From the NCBI RefSeq assembly GCF_014638355.1, contig NZ_BMFK01000001.1, forward strand, positions 1,689,160 through 1,753,159: a stretch of DNA of 64,000 bases, written 5' to 3'. Shown here piece after piece: positions 49,262 through 58,569 of the stretch; the stretch's first letter is position 1; every line of letters starts with the position of its first letter. This DNA is from Priestia taiwanensis. GTDB taxonomy: Bacteria; Bacillota; Bacilli; Bacillales; Bacillaceae_G. The notes beneath the pieces were generated by a model that did not search any database, was not told where the DNA came from, and was given only the letters and a program-made list of their open reading frames with translations. Made by a program: the position numbers and the translations under genes.

Positions 49262-50731
49262 TCATTTTCCCAACACATGCCGAACGATTTCTCGATCATC
49301 AAAGTGTATCGTTTTCCCATTTATAAGTTGATATGTCTCATGTCCTTTTCCTGCAATAACGACAACATCACCAAGCTGCGCTTGTTTCAACGCTTGTTCA
49401 ATTGCATCTTTTCGGTCAACAATTAATGCATATGAGAGGTGTTCTCCTTCTATTCCTTGTTCAATGTTATGCAAGATTTCTAATGGGTCTTCATCCCGTG
49501 GATTGTCCGACGTGATGAGAATTTCATCGCTATATAAACCCGCAATTCTCCCCATTAATGGCCGCTTCGACTTATCACGATTTCCACCACAACCGAATAC
49601 GGTAATAATTTTTCCTGTCGCAAATTCTTTAATCGTCGATAACGTATTTTCTAACGCATCTGGTGTATGAGCATAATCGACGATGACGGTGAAATCCTGT
49701 CCTGCTTCTACCACTTCCATTCGCCCACGTACAGGTTGCACACTCGCTAAACTTTGTTGAATTGTTTGCAACGATATCCCTTCAAGTAATGCCGTCGCAA
49801 TGGCCCCTAACGCATTGTATATGTTGAATGTACCTAACATAGGCATTGTAATTGTTGCATCGCCTTTGAACGTAGATACATCAAACCGCAACCCTTTCGC
49901 TGTTACTTCTATGTTCGTCGCTCGTACATCAGCTTCGTTGTGGATACCATATGTAATCACTTCAGCAATCGTTTGCTCTGCAAAATAACGCCATGCTGAA
50001 TCATCTGCATTCAAAACAGCATACGTCTGTTCTGAAAACATATTGCCTAATCTTGAGAAAAATAACCCTTTTGCCGCACGGTACGCTTCAAACGTTTCAT
50101 GATAGTCTAAATGATCTTGTGTCAAGTTCGTGAACACTGCCGTTTTGAACTGCACACCTTTTACACGCCCCATATCTAAGCCTTGCGATGTTACTTCCAT
50201 CATGCAATAATCTGTACCAACATCGACCATCTTCCTTAAACTTCTCTGTAACGTCGGTGGCTCTTGTGTATTAATATCTGTTGGCAACACATCTTTGCCA
50301 ATTTTCATCTCGATACTTCCCATGATCCCTGTTTGGAAACCACCATCCGCCATCATTTTCTCAAGTAAGTATGCCGTCGTCGTCTTGCCGTTCGTTCCGG
50401 TAATCCCAATAACGCCAAGTTCCTTGCTTGGATGGTTATATACATGCGCTGAAAAAAGCGCGAGTGCATGCCTTGCATCACGTACAAAAATTTTCGGTAC
50501 ATCTACATCCACATCACGCTCCACCACAAGTCCGGCTGCACCGGCCTTCACAGCAACTTCCGCATATTGATGTCTATCCTCCAAAAATCCATCTATTCCA
50601 CCTATACAGACGAACAAATCACCTTGCTGTATCTTACGAGAATCCATTTGAATACCTGTCACTTTTGTATGCCCATCACCAACTACTGTAGCCGTTGCTA
50701 GTAAACTTGCAAGTTCTTGAATGCGCACCAT
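49262..50731 (-). CDS. murE: UDP-MurNAc-tripeptide synthetase (MurE), DAP-type
   Basis: 489 residues. ATP-binding loop GITGTNGKTTTAYLL (about 110-124), the three-domain Mur ligase order and the diaminopimelate-selective motif DNPRDEDP. It adds meso-diaminopimelate to UDP-MurNAc-L-Ala-D-Glu. It stands alone, far from any mraY/murD/ftsW cluster, so this is probably a second MurE copy, as the B. cereus group is known to have. GAGGGGGAA before the ATG. Confidence 0.9.
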   Translation of the reverse strand: MVRIQELASLLATATVVGDGHTKVTGIQMDSRKIQQGDLFVCIGGIDGFLEDRHQYAEVAVKAGAAGLVVERDVDVDVPKIFVRDARHALALFSAHVYNHPSKELGVIGITGTNGKTTTAYLLEKMMADGGFQTGIMGSIEMKIGKDVLPTDINTQEPPTLQRSLRKMVDVGTDYCMMEVTSQGLDMGRVKGVQFKTAVFTNLTQDHLDYHETFEAYRAAKGLFFSRLGNMFSEQTYAVLNADDSAWRYFAEQTIAEVITYGIHNEADVRATNIEVTAKGLRFDVSTFKGDATITMPMLGTFNIYNALGAIATALLEGISLQTIQQSLASVQPVRGRMEVVEAGQDFTVIVDYAHTPDALENTLSTIKEFATGKIITVFGCGGNRDKSKRPLMGRIAGLYSDEILITSDNPRDEDPLEILHNIEQGIEGEHLSYALIVDRKDAIEQALKQAQLGDVVVIAGKGHETYQLINGKTIHFDDREIVRHVLGK

Positions 50732-50979
50732 TCATTCCCCCTCAACTTGTATTAATTATCCAAACAGTAAAAAATACCCTTATTTACCATATTATAATAC
50801 ATCATGTTCCAATACCACTCTCAATTATTATATTAGAAGTATTTATATTATCGCTGAAAGGGAAAAGAAGAATGAAAGTTGTTTTGATGGTGCGACTAGT
50901 GAGGGCGTTCATCCGTCTAAATTTATGACGTATCATTTCACTTCAGAAACTATCAACCTCCTACATAAAGGAAGAATAA

Positions 50980-51020
50980 AAACAAAGAAACCCCTATCCT
51001 CATAGAAGTTCCCTTGTTTT
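50980..51020 (-). terminator. Terminator of the GGDEF gene
   Basis: On the minus strand AAACAA.GGAAC and GGTTTC.TTGTTT pair with mismatches, followed by T5. The remaining 250 bp up to murE has no gene I can support. Confidence 0.5.
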
Positions 51021-51021
51021 C

Positions 51022-52431
51022 TCACACACTCGCACAAATTCTATTTTTCCCGCTATTCTTCGCTCTATATAACGCTGTATCGGCTACATGGAATAACTCT
51101 TCAAACAATGCAACCCTTCCACTTACATTATCCGATACACCGACACTAACTTGGATAGTAATAGCCTTGTCCTCTTTATCTACTGTAATCTTCTGAAGCG
51201 CTGCTTTTAATTGTTCGGCTTTTTTCATACCATACTCAAGCGATGCATATTTTAATAGCATAATAAATTCATCCCCACCATAACGACCAATTATTTCATC
51301 GTTACCGAGAATACTTACTCCAACTTTCCCTACTAGTTTAATCATTTCATCGCCAAATAAGTGACCATATTCATCATTGTATGCTTTAAAATTATCCATA
51401 TCGAATACGATACAAACAATTGATTCACCTGTAATAGACGCTTGTTTTAACCAATCGTTAGCTATTCCTTCTACATAACTCCGACTATACACACCTGTTA
51501 AAGAATCTATATTCGCTTTCTTTTCCATCATAGAAAGACTATGTTTAACGTCTAACCTTAACGCTTCTAAAGCAAATTTCCGATCACTAATCTCTTTCAA
51601 TAAAGCAATATATTCTTTTTGTACAACATATCCTAATTCCACATCTCCCATTAACTCACACAACTTGCATCGCTCTTCTTGAATCGTTTTTAGTAAATAT
51701 ACGTCATTATATCCCTCTACTAGCTCTTTTGCTGTTGTGAACGAATCGAATGCTTCTTTGTACTGTTGTTGCTTCGCATACCATATACCTTGTAAGTCGT
51801 AACATTGTGATTTCTCACGTACAAATGAATGAAGAAGCGGTGACTGCATTATTTCATCAATGAGTGCCTTCGATATTTCTAAATCACTCATTCCAATATA
51901 TGATTTCGCAAGGTTCAATTTCACCCTCAGCTCCAAAATCTCACTTCTTGGTGTATGTAACATCGCCATTTCAATTCCTAATTTCGCCATCTTCCATGCA
52001 TTCTCATAATCTTCTTCCACCATATAGACGTGGCTCATATTACTATATGCATTACTGACAATGTTATATCTTCCTAATTTCTTCCCTAAATCAATACTTT
52101 TCCACAATGTGGCTTTTGCCTTATCTGTATCTTTTCTCATTTCATATACGAAAAAGGATACATTATATAAACTCAGCCAATCATCGTCATCGCCTCGTTG
52201 ACTACAAATCTCCTGGTACGCGCTAATACTCTGAAACGTCTTCTCAATATCACCAATACAATAAAAAGAAATAGCGTTATGAATATATGCCGTCAACATT
52301 GATTTATAATCATTTAACCGTAACCCGTGCTCAAGCAGTTCATATCCCACTTCAATTGTTTCTTTATACTTTCCTTCTGCTCGTAATCGTACTACCTTTT
52401 GCTGTAATACTTCTAACTCTTTTTTATCCAT
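51022..52431 (-). CDS. TPR-repeat diguanylate cyclase (GGDEF)
   Basis: 469 residues. About residues 5-290 form TPR-like helical repeats. A C-terminal GGDEF domain follows with IVCIVFDMDNFKAYND and the intact GRYGGDEF. The inhibitory RxxD upstream of GGDEF is missing (LGND instead). No membrane segment. It should make cyclic di-GMP in response to a partner bound by its TPRs. GGGAGGAG before the ATG. Confidence 0.87.
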   Translation of the reverse strand: MDKKELEVLQQKVVRLRAEGKYKETIEVGYELLEHGLRLNDYKSMLTAYIHNAISFYCIGDIEKTFQSISAYQEICSQRGDDDDWLSLYNVSFFVYEMRKDTDKAKATLWKSIDLGKKLGRYNIVSNAYSNMSHVYMVEEDYENAWKMAKLGIEMAMLHTPRSEILELRVKLNLAKSYIGMSDLEISKALIDEIMQSPLLHSFVREKSQCYDLQGIWYAKQQQYKEAFDSFTTAKELVEGYNDVYLLKTIQEERCKLCELMGDVELGYVVQKEYIALLKEISDRKFALEALRLDVKHSLSMMEKKANIDSLTGVYSRSYVEGIANDWLKQASITGESIVCIVFDMDNFKAYNDEYGHLFGDEMIKLVGKVGVSILGNDEIIGRYGGDEFIMLLKYASLEYGMKKAEQLKAALQKITVDKEDKAITIQVSVGVSDNVSGRVALFEELFHVADTALYRAKNSGKNRICASV

Positions 52432-52442
52432 GCCGCTCCTCC

Positions 52443-52931
52443 CTACACTTCAAACCTCTGTACAAAACAACGCTCTCCGTCAATATTTTCTTCTGCTTCT
52501 TTCACTTCTATTTGTAAGTCGTTATATAGTTTTCTCCAAAAGGAAACAGCAGGTGTATTTTCTTGTAATTCAACAACGACATACTTCCCACGCTTCTCCT
52601 TAAACAACCATTCTACTGCTTGTCTTCCGAATCCTTTACCTTTATATTGATTCAATATAAATATATCGTTAATGCTAAAGTCACTTTCTCTCGTCAAAAA
52701 CGGGCGTTCAAGTAGTAGAAGAAATCCAGCAATTCTCTCGTCCACTTTTAAAAAGTACGGTGTGATTCCCTCTGTATCCCAAAACATCTCCAAATCTTCA
52801 TAATGGAAGGACCCATCCTCCCCAATCTGAATGGATGACGTGAACTGAGAAAGATCGTGGAGGTAAAAAGAATACAAATTACGTAAAATCTCTTTTTCTG
52901 TTTGTTGTACTTGTTTAAATATGACAGCCAT
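52443..52931 (-). CDS. GNAT family N-acetyltransferase
   Basis: 162 residues with the CoA loop LNQYKGKGFGRQAVEWL. The N-terminal half is helical and substrate-binding. The acceptor is unknown. AGGAGGGGG before the ATG. It precedes the GGDEF gene by 11 bp on the same strand, so both are probably cotranscribed. Confidence 0.82.
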   Translation of the reverse strand: MAVIFKQVQQTEKEILRNLYSFYLHDLSQFTSSIQIGEDGSFHYEDLEMFWDTEGITPYFLKVDERIAGFLLLLERPFLTRESDFSINDIFILNQYKGKGFGRQAVEWLFKEKRGKYVVVELQENTPAVSFWRKLYNDLQIEVKEAEENIDGERCFVQRFEV

Positions 52932-53010
52932 AACCAGACCCCCTCCTTATTAGTATATAATTCGACAAAGACCATGCTTGTTCCTTGTTCATCTATCTCC
53001 ACTCAAAAAG

Positions 53011-53040
53011 AGCCAACATATGTTGACTCTGCTCATCGCA
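53011..53040 (-). terminator. Terminator
   Basis: AGAGCCAACA and TGTTGACTCT pair; T-rich DNA follows on the minus strand. Confidence 0.65.
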
Positions 53041-53629
53041 TCTTCTTCCGAAACATCGAATAAATAGTTATATCACCTAACTTATCTTCACCGACTACTT
53101 CATATCCAAACTTCTCATAAAGAGATACATTACGAAGATTTTCTGTATCAAGCCCAATCCCAGCCGCAGTAGAATCTTCATCCACCATTCGATGAATTAC
53201 TTCTAATAGATTTCTCCCAATACCTTTTCCCTGTTCATTCGGATTCACACCAATACAACCTAAATAATAGTGAGCTTCCTTCGGTCGACGTTTACTTGTC
53301 GTTTTCATATAGTGGTTAATTTTAAGAAAAGCAGACCACTTCATTTGAAACGCAAATGCGAGGAATAGTCTTAATACTTTGACCTGCATAGATATGTTCG
53401 TTGGCGAAGATGGTCTTTCGATACATGCGACACCTTGTATCACTTCACCTGATTTTTGCCCAATAACAAGTTGCTCTCGTACATTCGTATACGCTAAGGC
53501 GAAGCGAAAGAACTTCTTTATCCGTCCATTTGATCTACCATCGAATAAGTAGTGAAACAACGGGTCATGTACAAATGCTTGTTCCAACACATCACTACAC
53601 GCTTCAAAATCTTGCTCCTGTACCCTCAT
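53033..53629 (-). CDS. GNAT family N-acetyltransferase
   Basis: 198 residues. The CoA-binding segment GCIGVNPNEQGKGIGRNLLEVI is intact and LYEKFGYEV follows. It overlaps the preceding membrane-protein gene by four bases, so translation is coupled. Substrate unknown. Confidence 0.82.
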   Translation of the reverse strand: MRVQEQDFEACSDVLEQAFVHDPLFHYLFDGRSNGRIKKFFRFALAYTNVREQLVIGQKSGEVIQGVACIERPSSPTNISMQVKVLRLFLAFAFQMKWSAFLKINHYMKTTSKRRPKEAHYYLGCIGVNPNEQGKGIGRNLLEVIHRMVDEDSTAAGIGLDTENLRNVSLYEKFGYEVVGEDKLGDITIYSMFRKKMR

Positions 53630-54177
53630 CGGACACTTCCGTTATGATGCACCGCAAAGCTGTAAATCACTTTGATCATATACATCATGTAGAGAATGAA
53701 AATCGCTTCTTCTAGCTCATTTCCAGTAAAAAACAATCCGATTAAGCTAACCGTTACGAAACATCCTGCGAGCGTACGATGAAAATTTGCTGTTCGAAGG
53801 ATATTAATAATACTTGCGACTACAATTGTATAACACCATACTGCCACTGATATCCAAGTAGAACTTCCTAACAATAAGGTACAAAGAAGTGGCTGTACAT
53901 GAATGGCGATAAAAATCCATCTAGCTCTTGGCCTTTCGTGATAATGCTGATCTGTACCAGACGTAAGGTTCGCAATAACCCCTCCCGCAATATCCAAATA
54001 TAACAAAAGTAAAATAAGTTGTTGATACCACTGAAGTCCCGCCCAATAATCCAATGTAAAGAGTCCAACAACACTTGTAGAGACTATCGTGAAGGCAATA
54101 ACGAGCACAAACTCACTTTTTGACTGCTGACTACCAAATAATTCATGAAAGAACGTAGGAATTTTCACTTTCTTCAT
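53626..54177 (-). CDS. Hypothetical membrane protein
   Basis: 183 residues with five or six membrane helices (between about 22 and 175). Contains a conserved-looking loop GTDQHYHERPRARW. AAAGGAGGAAG nine bases before the ATG at 54177 decides the start against the ATG at 54198. Its coupling to the GNAT gene suggests a joint task, which I cannot name. Confidence 0.7.
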   Translation of the reverse strand: MKKVKIPTFFHELFGSQQSKSEFVLVIAFTIVSTSVVGLFTLDYWAGLQWYQQLILLLLYLDIAGGVIANLTSGTDQHYHERPRARWIFIAIHVQPLLCTLLLGSSTWISVAVWCYTIVVASIINILRTANFHRTLAGCFVTVSLIGLFFTGNELEEAIFILYMMYMIKVIYSFAVHHNGSVR

Positions 54178-54299
54178 ACAGTGCTTCCTCCTTTCCATTC
54201 ATTATTACGAAGAAAGCATTCGTTATATGTGTAAGAATTCATAAAGAAAACGGCTATTTCACCTTGTTAAAACACTTCACTTGAATTAACTGAATATTT

Positions 54300-54327
54300 T
54301 TGAAACAATAGTGAATGAAGTTAAATA
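54300..54327 (+). promoter_or_regulatory. Promoter of the amidohydrolase operon
   Basis: TTGAAA, 16 bp, TAAATA; weak but well placed. Confidence 0.4.
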
Positions 54328-54353
54328 TTTGATAGTGAAAGGACGAGAACAAC

Positions 54354-55577
54354 ATGCACGAAACATACTGGTTAACGAATGTCCACTTAGAAAGTGGCTA
54401 TCAATTTGAGTCAGGATTTATTACCGAAACAACGATAGAACAATGTCATCTATTAATCGTAAACGGTATTATTTCGCAAATTGTACCTTCTACTACACCA
54501 TTGATAGATGAACTACCAAAAAAGAATGCTCGGCATTTACTAGCACTTCCTTCTTTTATTGAAAAGCACTGCCATTTAGACAAAACGTTACTCGGTAACC
54601 CATGGAGAGCTGTACAACCTGCTTCTAGTTTATTCGAGCGTTTTGATATCGAAAAAAATACGCTTCCGACTTTACCGACTACGATGAAAGAACGCGCAGA
54701 AAATTTACTTGAGACATTACTTCAAGCAGGTTCAACTCACGTTCGTACACACGTCGATATTTATGAGGAAGTAGGAATTCGCCATTTAGAAACAATTCAA
54801 GAAGCGCTAGCAACATACGAAGGTAAATTATCTCATGAAATTGTAGCCTTTCCACAACATGGGTTACTCCGTAATAACTGCAAAGAATCCGTTCGAGAGG
54901 CATTACGGAACGGTGCTGGACTAATAGGTGGCGTTGACCCAGCTACTGTAGATGGAAATATGGAAGCATCCTTACACGAGATGATGGAGCTAGCAGTCGA
55001 AGCAAACGCAGATGTCGATCTGCACCTACATGACGGAGGACAGTTAGGTCTTGCGACAATTAAGCGCCTCGCAGAACTAACAGAAGATGCAGGCTGGCAA
55101 GGGCGTGTAGCAGTAAGCCATGCATTCGCATTAGGAGATATGGCCGGACAGCAGGCAGAGGAAATGGCGCACATGCTTGCCGAACTTGACATAACCATTA
55201 TTACAAGCGTACCACTCAATGGCTCAGTACCACCTGTTAACTTCCTACATGCGAAACAAGTACAAGTCGCAGCGGCATGTGATAACATTTTCGATTCATG
55301 GTCTCCTTTTGGAAACGGGGATATTCTAGAGCGTGCAGGACGCTTGGCTGAACGATTCGGAAGAAAAACAGAACGAGAACTGGCAGAAACACTAGGATTC
55401 ATTACAGGTGGCGTAACTCCGTTAGACAAAGACGGGAATCAAATATGGCCAAAAGTTGGTGACGAAGCAAACATCGTATTTGTAGAAGCAAGTTGCTCAG
55501 CAGAAGCAATTGCTAGAAGAGCAAAACGACCAGTTGTCATGTACAAAGGAAAGATCGTTGCCGGTTCACTAACATAA
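54354..55577 (+). CDS. Amidohydrolase family protein, CodA/AtzC-like (copy 1 of 3)
   Basis: 407 residues. Metal-dependent TIM barrel with metal His72 and His74 (EKHCHLDKT), a third His in DLHLHDGG, a fourth in VSHAFALG and the catalytic Asp in CDNIFDSWSPFGNGD. The order matches cytosine deaminase and related enzymes that hydrolyse cyclic amidines or N-acyl groups. The CodA glutamate after HxxE is not conserved, so cytosine is not assured as substrate. Copies 2 and 3 follow within 12 and 3 bp. AAAGGAC precedes the ATG. Confidence 0.82.
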   Translation: MHETYWLTNVHLESGYQFESGFITETTIEQCHLLIVNGIISQIVPSTTPLIDELPKKNARHLLALPSFIEKHCHLDKTLLGNPWRAVQPASSLFERFDIEKNTLPTLPTTMKERAENLLETLLQAGSTHVRTHVDIYEEVGIRHLETIQEALATYEGKLSHEIVAFPQHGLLRNNCKESVREALRNGAGLIGGVDPATVDGNMEASLHEMMELAVEANADVDLHLHDGGQLGLATIKRLAELTEDAGWQGRVAVSHAFALGDMAGQQAEEMAHMLAELDITIITSVPLNGSVPPVNFLHAKQVQVAAACDNIFDSWSPFGNGDILERAGRLAERFGRKTERELAETLGFITGGVTPLDKDGNQIWPKVGDEANIVFVEASCSAEAIARRAKRPVVMYKGKIVAGSLT

Positions 55578-55589
55578 GGAGGAACGAAT

Positions 55590-56813
55590 ATGTGGTTAAC
55601 AAATGTACGATTAGAAAGTGGCTATCGTGTGGAAGATGGCCGTGTCACTGGAACGAATACCGAACTTTGTCATCTTCTTATTGAAGACGGAAACATAACG
55701 AAAATCATTCCCGCAACAGAGTCAATTGAAACACATTTACAAGTAAAAGATGCACGCGGCCTGCTAGCACTTCCGCCTTTTAAAGAAATGCACAACCATT
55801 TAGATAAAACATATTTAGGTGGGCCATGGAAATCATGTACACCCGTTAAAAGTTTAAGCGAACGACTCCAACTCGAAGCACAAGAATTACCTATTTTACT
55901 TGAATCGATGCCAGAACGAGCAGAAGTTATGCTTCAATTATTCGTTGAAGCAGGCGTAAATCATGTTCGTACACACGTGAATATCGATCCATACATAGGT
56001 TTAAAAAACTTAGAAGCTATTAAACAAGCACTTACAACGTTCGAAGACAAACTTACATATGAAATCGTTGCTTTCCCGCAACACGGATTATTACACAATG
56101 AAGTACCGGCTTTAATGAGACAAGCAATGCGTGAAGGCGCTACACTCGTCGGTGGACTTGATCCAGCTGGTATTGATAAGCGCATTGAAGCGGCTTTACA
56201 CGAAATGATGGATATTGCTGTGGAGACAAATGCGGATATTGATATGCACTTACACGACCCAGGTCATGTAGGATGGTATACGATTAAGCAATTAACGGCT
56301 TTAACACGTGAAGCGAAGTGGCACAACCGCGTAGCAGTCAGTCATGCCTTCTCTCTCGGTGATATTCCACATGAACGTGCTGCCGATATAGCAGATGAAC
56401 TTTCCGAGTTAGGCATGTCCATTATGTCTACTGCTCCAGTTAATAGAGTCATTCCACCTGTTCCATTACTGCGGGACAAAGGTGTGACAGTAGCACTTGG
56501 GTGTGATGGATTCTACGATTCTTGGGCACCTTTTGGAAGTGGTGACATGCTAGAGAAAGCATACCGTCTTTGTGAACGATACCGCTGGGTGGATGAACAC
56601 GCTTTATCACAATCTCTTTCATTTATTACAGGCGGTATTACCCCTCTTACGAAAACTGGCGAACGTATGTGGCCAAAAATTGGTGACGAAGCAAACATTG
56701 TCTTTGCAGATGCGAGCTGTTCAGCAGAAGTAGTCGCAAGACGCGCGAAACGCCCTGCTGTTATGTACAAAGGAAACATTACTTCAGGAAGCTTAGAAAG
56801 GAAGAGTGAATAA
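55590..56813 (+). CDS. Amidohydrolase family protein, CodA/AtzC-like (copy 2 of 3)
   Basis: 407 residues, clear paralog of copies 1 and 3. Metal motifs EMHNHLDKT, DMHLHDPG, VSHAFSLG and CDGFYDSWAPFGSGD are complete. Strong AAGGAGG. The central insert and C-terminal DEANIVF...ASCSAE...RAKRPAVMYKG are shared with the other copies. The substrate-pocket residues differ from copy 1 (for example GHVGWY for GQLGLA), pointing to different specificities. Confidence 0.82.
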   Translation: MWLTNVRLESGYRVEDGRVTGTNTELCHLLIEDGNITKIIPATESIETHLQVKDARGLLALPPFKEMHNHLDKTYLGGPWKSCTPVKSLSERLQLEAQELPILLESMPERAEVMLQLFVEAGVNHVRTHVNIDPYIGLKNLEAIKQALTTFEDKLTYEIVAFPQHGLLHNEVPALMRQAMREGATLVGGLDPAGIDKRIEAALHEMMDIAVETNADIDMHLHDPGHVGWYTIKQLTALTREAKWHNRVAVSHAFSLGDIPHERAADIADELSELGMSIMSTAPVNRVIPPVPLLRDKGVTVALGCDGFYDSWAPFGSGDMLEKAYRLCERYRWVDEHALSQSLSFITGGITPLTKTGERMWPKIGDEANIVFADASCSAEVVARRAKRPAVMYKGNITSGSLERKSE

Positions 56814-56816
56814 ACG

Positions 56817-58037
56817 ATGAGTCTAGCCTATTGGTTACTAAATGTCCGCTTAGAAAGTAGTTATCACTATGAAAATAACCGAGTAGTAGCGACAGAAACA
56901 GAACTTTCTCACATTCGGGTGGAAGACGGAAAAATTGTGGAGATTGTGTACGGTGCATTACCACAAACGAATAACCTTCCGATTATCGATACGAAAGGAT
57001 TATTAATGCTACCTTCCTTCAAGGAAATGCACATCCATATTGATAAAACATACTACGGTGGACCGTGGAAAGCAGTAAAACCAGTAACAAGTATTTTCGG
57101 GCGAATCGAAGAGGAATGCGAACTACTTCCAAAACAACTACCAACAGCACAAGAACGTGCAGAGAAAATGCTCGCAATGATGCTTGGATTCGGTTCCACT
57201 CATATTCGTACACACTGCAATATCGATCCAACAATAGGACTGAAAAACTTAGAAGCTACGATGTTAGCACTGGAAACATTCTCTGGTAAGCTCTCACACG
57301 AAGTTGTTGCATTCCCACAACACGGACTACTTCGTTCTGACGTGAGTGCTTTAGTAAGACAAGCAATGAAACAAGGCGCAACACTCGTAGGTGGTGTTGA
57401 CCCAGCCACTGTCGACGAGAACATCGAAAAATCACTACATACAATTATGGACATTGCAGTTGAAGCAGATGCAGGTGTCGATATTCATATTCATGACCGT
57501 GATTCTTTAGGTATTTTCACAATGAACAGACTTGCCGACTTAACAGAAGAAGCTGGCTGGCAAGGACGTGTAACAGTAAGCCATGCATTCGGCTTTGCGA
57601 ATGTTCAAGGAGGAGTAGCTGAAGAACTGGCAGAGCGCTTCGCTGAACTAGACATGACCGTTACATCTACCGTTCCAACTGGTGCCATTACAATGCCAAT
57701 TCCGATGCTACACGAAAAAGGCGTAAACGTTGAGCTCGGTAACGATAGCATTACCGACCACTGGTCACCATTTGGTATGGGCGATAACTTAGAACTGGTA
57801 GGACGCTTGGCAGAAGTATACCGATACATTGACGAATTATCGTTATCTCAAGCACTTGGTTTCATTACCGGTGGGAAGACACCACTGAACCGAGAAGGAA
57901 AGAGAATTTGGCCGAATATCGGTGATCAAGCAAGTGTTGTATTTCTTCCTGCTAGTTGTTCCGCAGAGGCTGTTGCGAGAAGAACGGAATTACAAGCAGT
58001 TATGTATAAAGGAAATGTTGTGGCCGGGGAAATATAA
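56817..58037 (+). CDS. Amidohydrolase family protein, CodA/AtzC-like (copy 3 of 3)
   Basis: 406 residues. Metal motifs EMHIHIDKT, DIHIHDRD, VSHAFGFA and NDSITDHWSPFGMGD are present, so it should be catalytic. It starts 3 bp after copy 2. The C-terminal arginine pair of the other copies (RRAKRP) reads RRTELQ, and the position before the catalytic Asp is Asn instead of Cys. It is the most diverged of the three. Substrate unknown. Confidence 0.82.
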   Translation: MSLAYWLLNVRLESSYHYENNRVVATETELSHIRVEDGKIVEIVYGALPQTNNLPIIDTKGLLMLPSFKEMHIHIDKTYYGGPWKAVKPVTSIFGRIEEECELLPKQLPTAQERAEKMLAMMLGFGSTHIRTHCNIDPTIGLKNLEATMLALETFSGKLSHEVVAFPQHGLLRSDVSALVRQAMKQGATLVGGVDPATVDENIEKSLHTIMDIAVEADAGVDIHIHDRDSLGIFTMNRLADLTEEAGWQGRVTVSHAFGFANVQGGVAEELAERFAELDMTVTSTVPTGAITMPIPMLHEKGVNVELGNDSITDHWSPFGMGDNLELVGRLAEVYRYIDELSLSQALGFITGGKTPLNREGKRIWPNIGDQASVVFLPASCSAEAVARRTELQAVMYKGNVVAGEI

Positions 58038-58086
58038 TTTTTAAAAATGATTCTGATTCTTAACTTAAATCAATGAGCAATTCTTA

Positions 58087-58129
58087 TCCTCCTATTACAT
58101 GAAAGTTAACTTTCGTGTAATTAGGAGGA
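58087..58129 (+). promoter_or_regulatory. Hairpin that sequesters a ribosome binding site
   Basis: TCCTCCTATTACATGAAAG pairs almost completely with the mirrored segment ending AGGAGGA (centre GTTAAC). The ribosome binding site of the DUF4386-like remnant lies in the right arm. Confidence 0.65.
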
Positions 58130-58135
58130 TTTAAC

Positions 58136-58321
58136 ATGATTATTTCCACAAAAGAACGAACCCTTCAATAGAAATACGCTCTCACCGCTGGCATATCCCT
58201 CATCATTATGACATTCGCTGCGTTTTTTTCTTATGGGTATGTGTACGCAACACTTATTGTACTAGACAACTACTATCACCAACATATTACAAAAGAATCC
58301 CCAAAACATTCAACCACTTAA
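58136..58321 (+). pseudogene. DUF4386-like membrane gene remnant with in-frame TAG
   Basis: ATG behind AGGAGGA reads MIISTKERTLQ, then TAG at 58169-58171, then continues in frame as KYALTAGISLIIMTFAAFFSYGYV and stops at 58319-58321. The N-terminal sequence fits DUF4386 membrane proteins, which are over 200 residues, so the gene is both interrupted and truncated. Confidence 0.6.
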
Positions 58322-58569
58322 ACATGTTATATATTGGTAAATGAAAGTAGTACCATATTATATACTTTCATCGAAAATAGCAAAAATCCTTATCTTTTAT
58401 CCCCTTTTCATCATATGGTAAATATATGTAATTTCATTACCAATTAACCCCCATTTCTCCTTCTATTTTTAAAAAAGGATTATTAAACCATTTTCCTATA
58501 CCTATGTTATAAAATTTGTGATAGTATGTTAATATTGTAATTTTATTAAATTAATAGGAGATGATAAAA
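58322..58569. other. Intergenic AT-rich region
   Basis: About 250 bp with no gene or repeat I can support. It includes the upstream region of the following membrane gene. Confidence 0.4.

Noticed and set aside
50721..51005. A 94-codon plus-strand frame between murE and the GGDEF gene
   Set aside because: The second half (DGATSEGVHPSKFMTYHF) looks slightly coding, but there is no ribosome binding site and the frame begins inside murE on the opposite strand. A remnant cannot be excluded.
53530..57829. Long minus-strand frames opposite the amidohydrolase genes
   Set aside because: Antisense shadows of high-quality coding frames, without ribosome binding sites, and Ser/Cys/Pro-rich as expected of reverse-complement translation.
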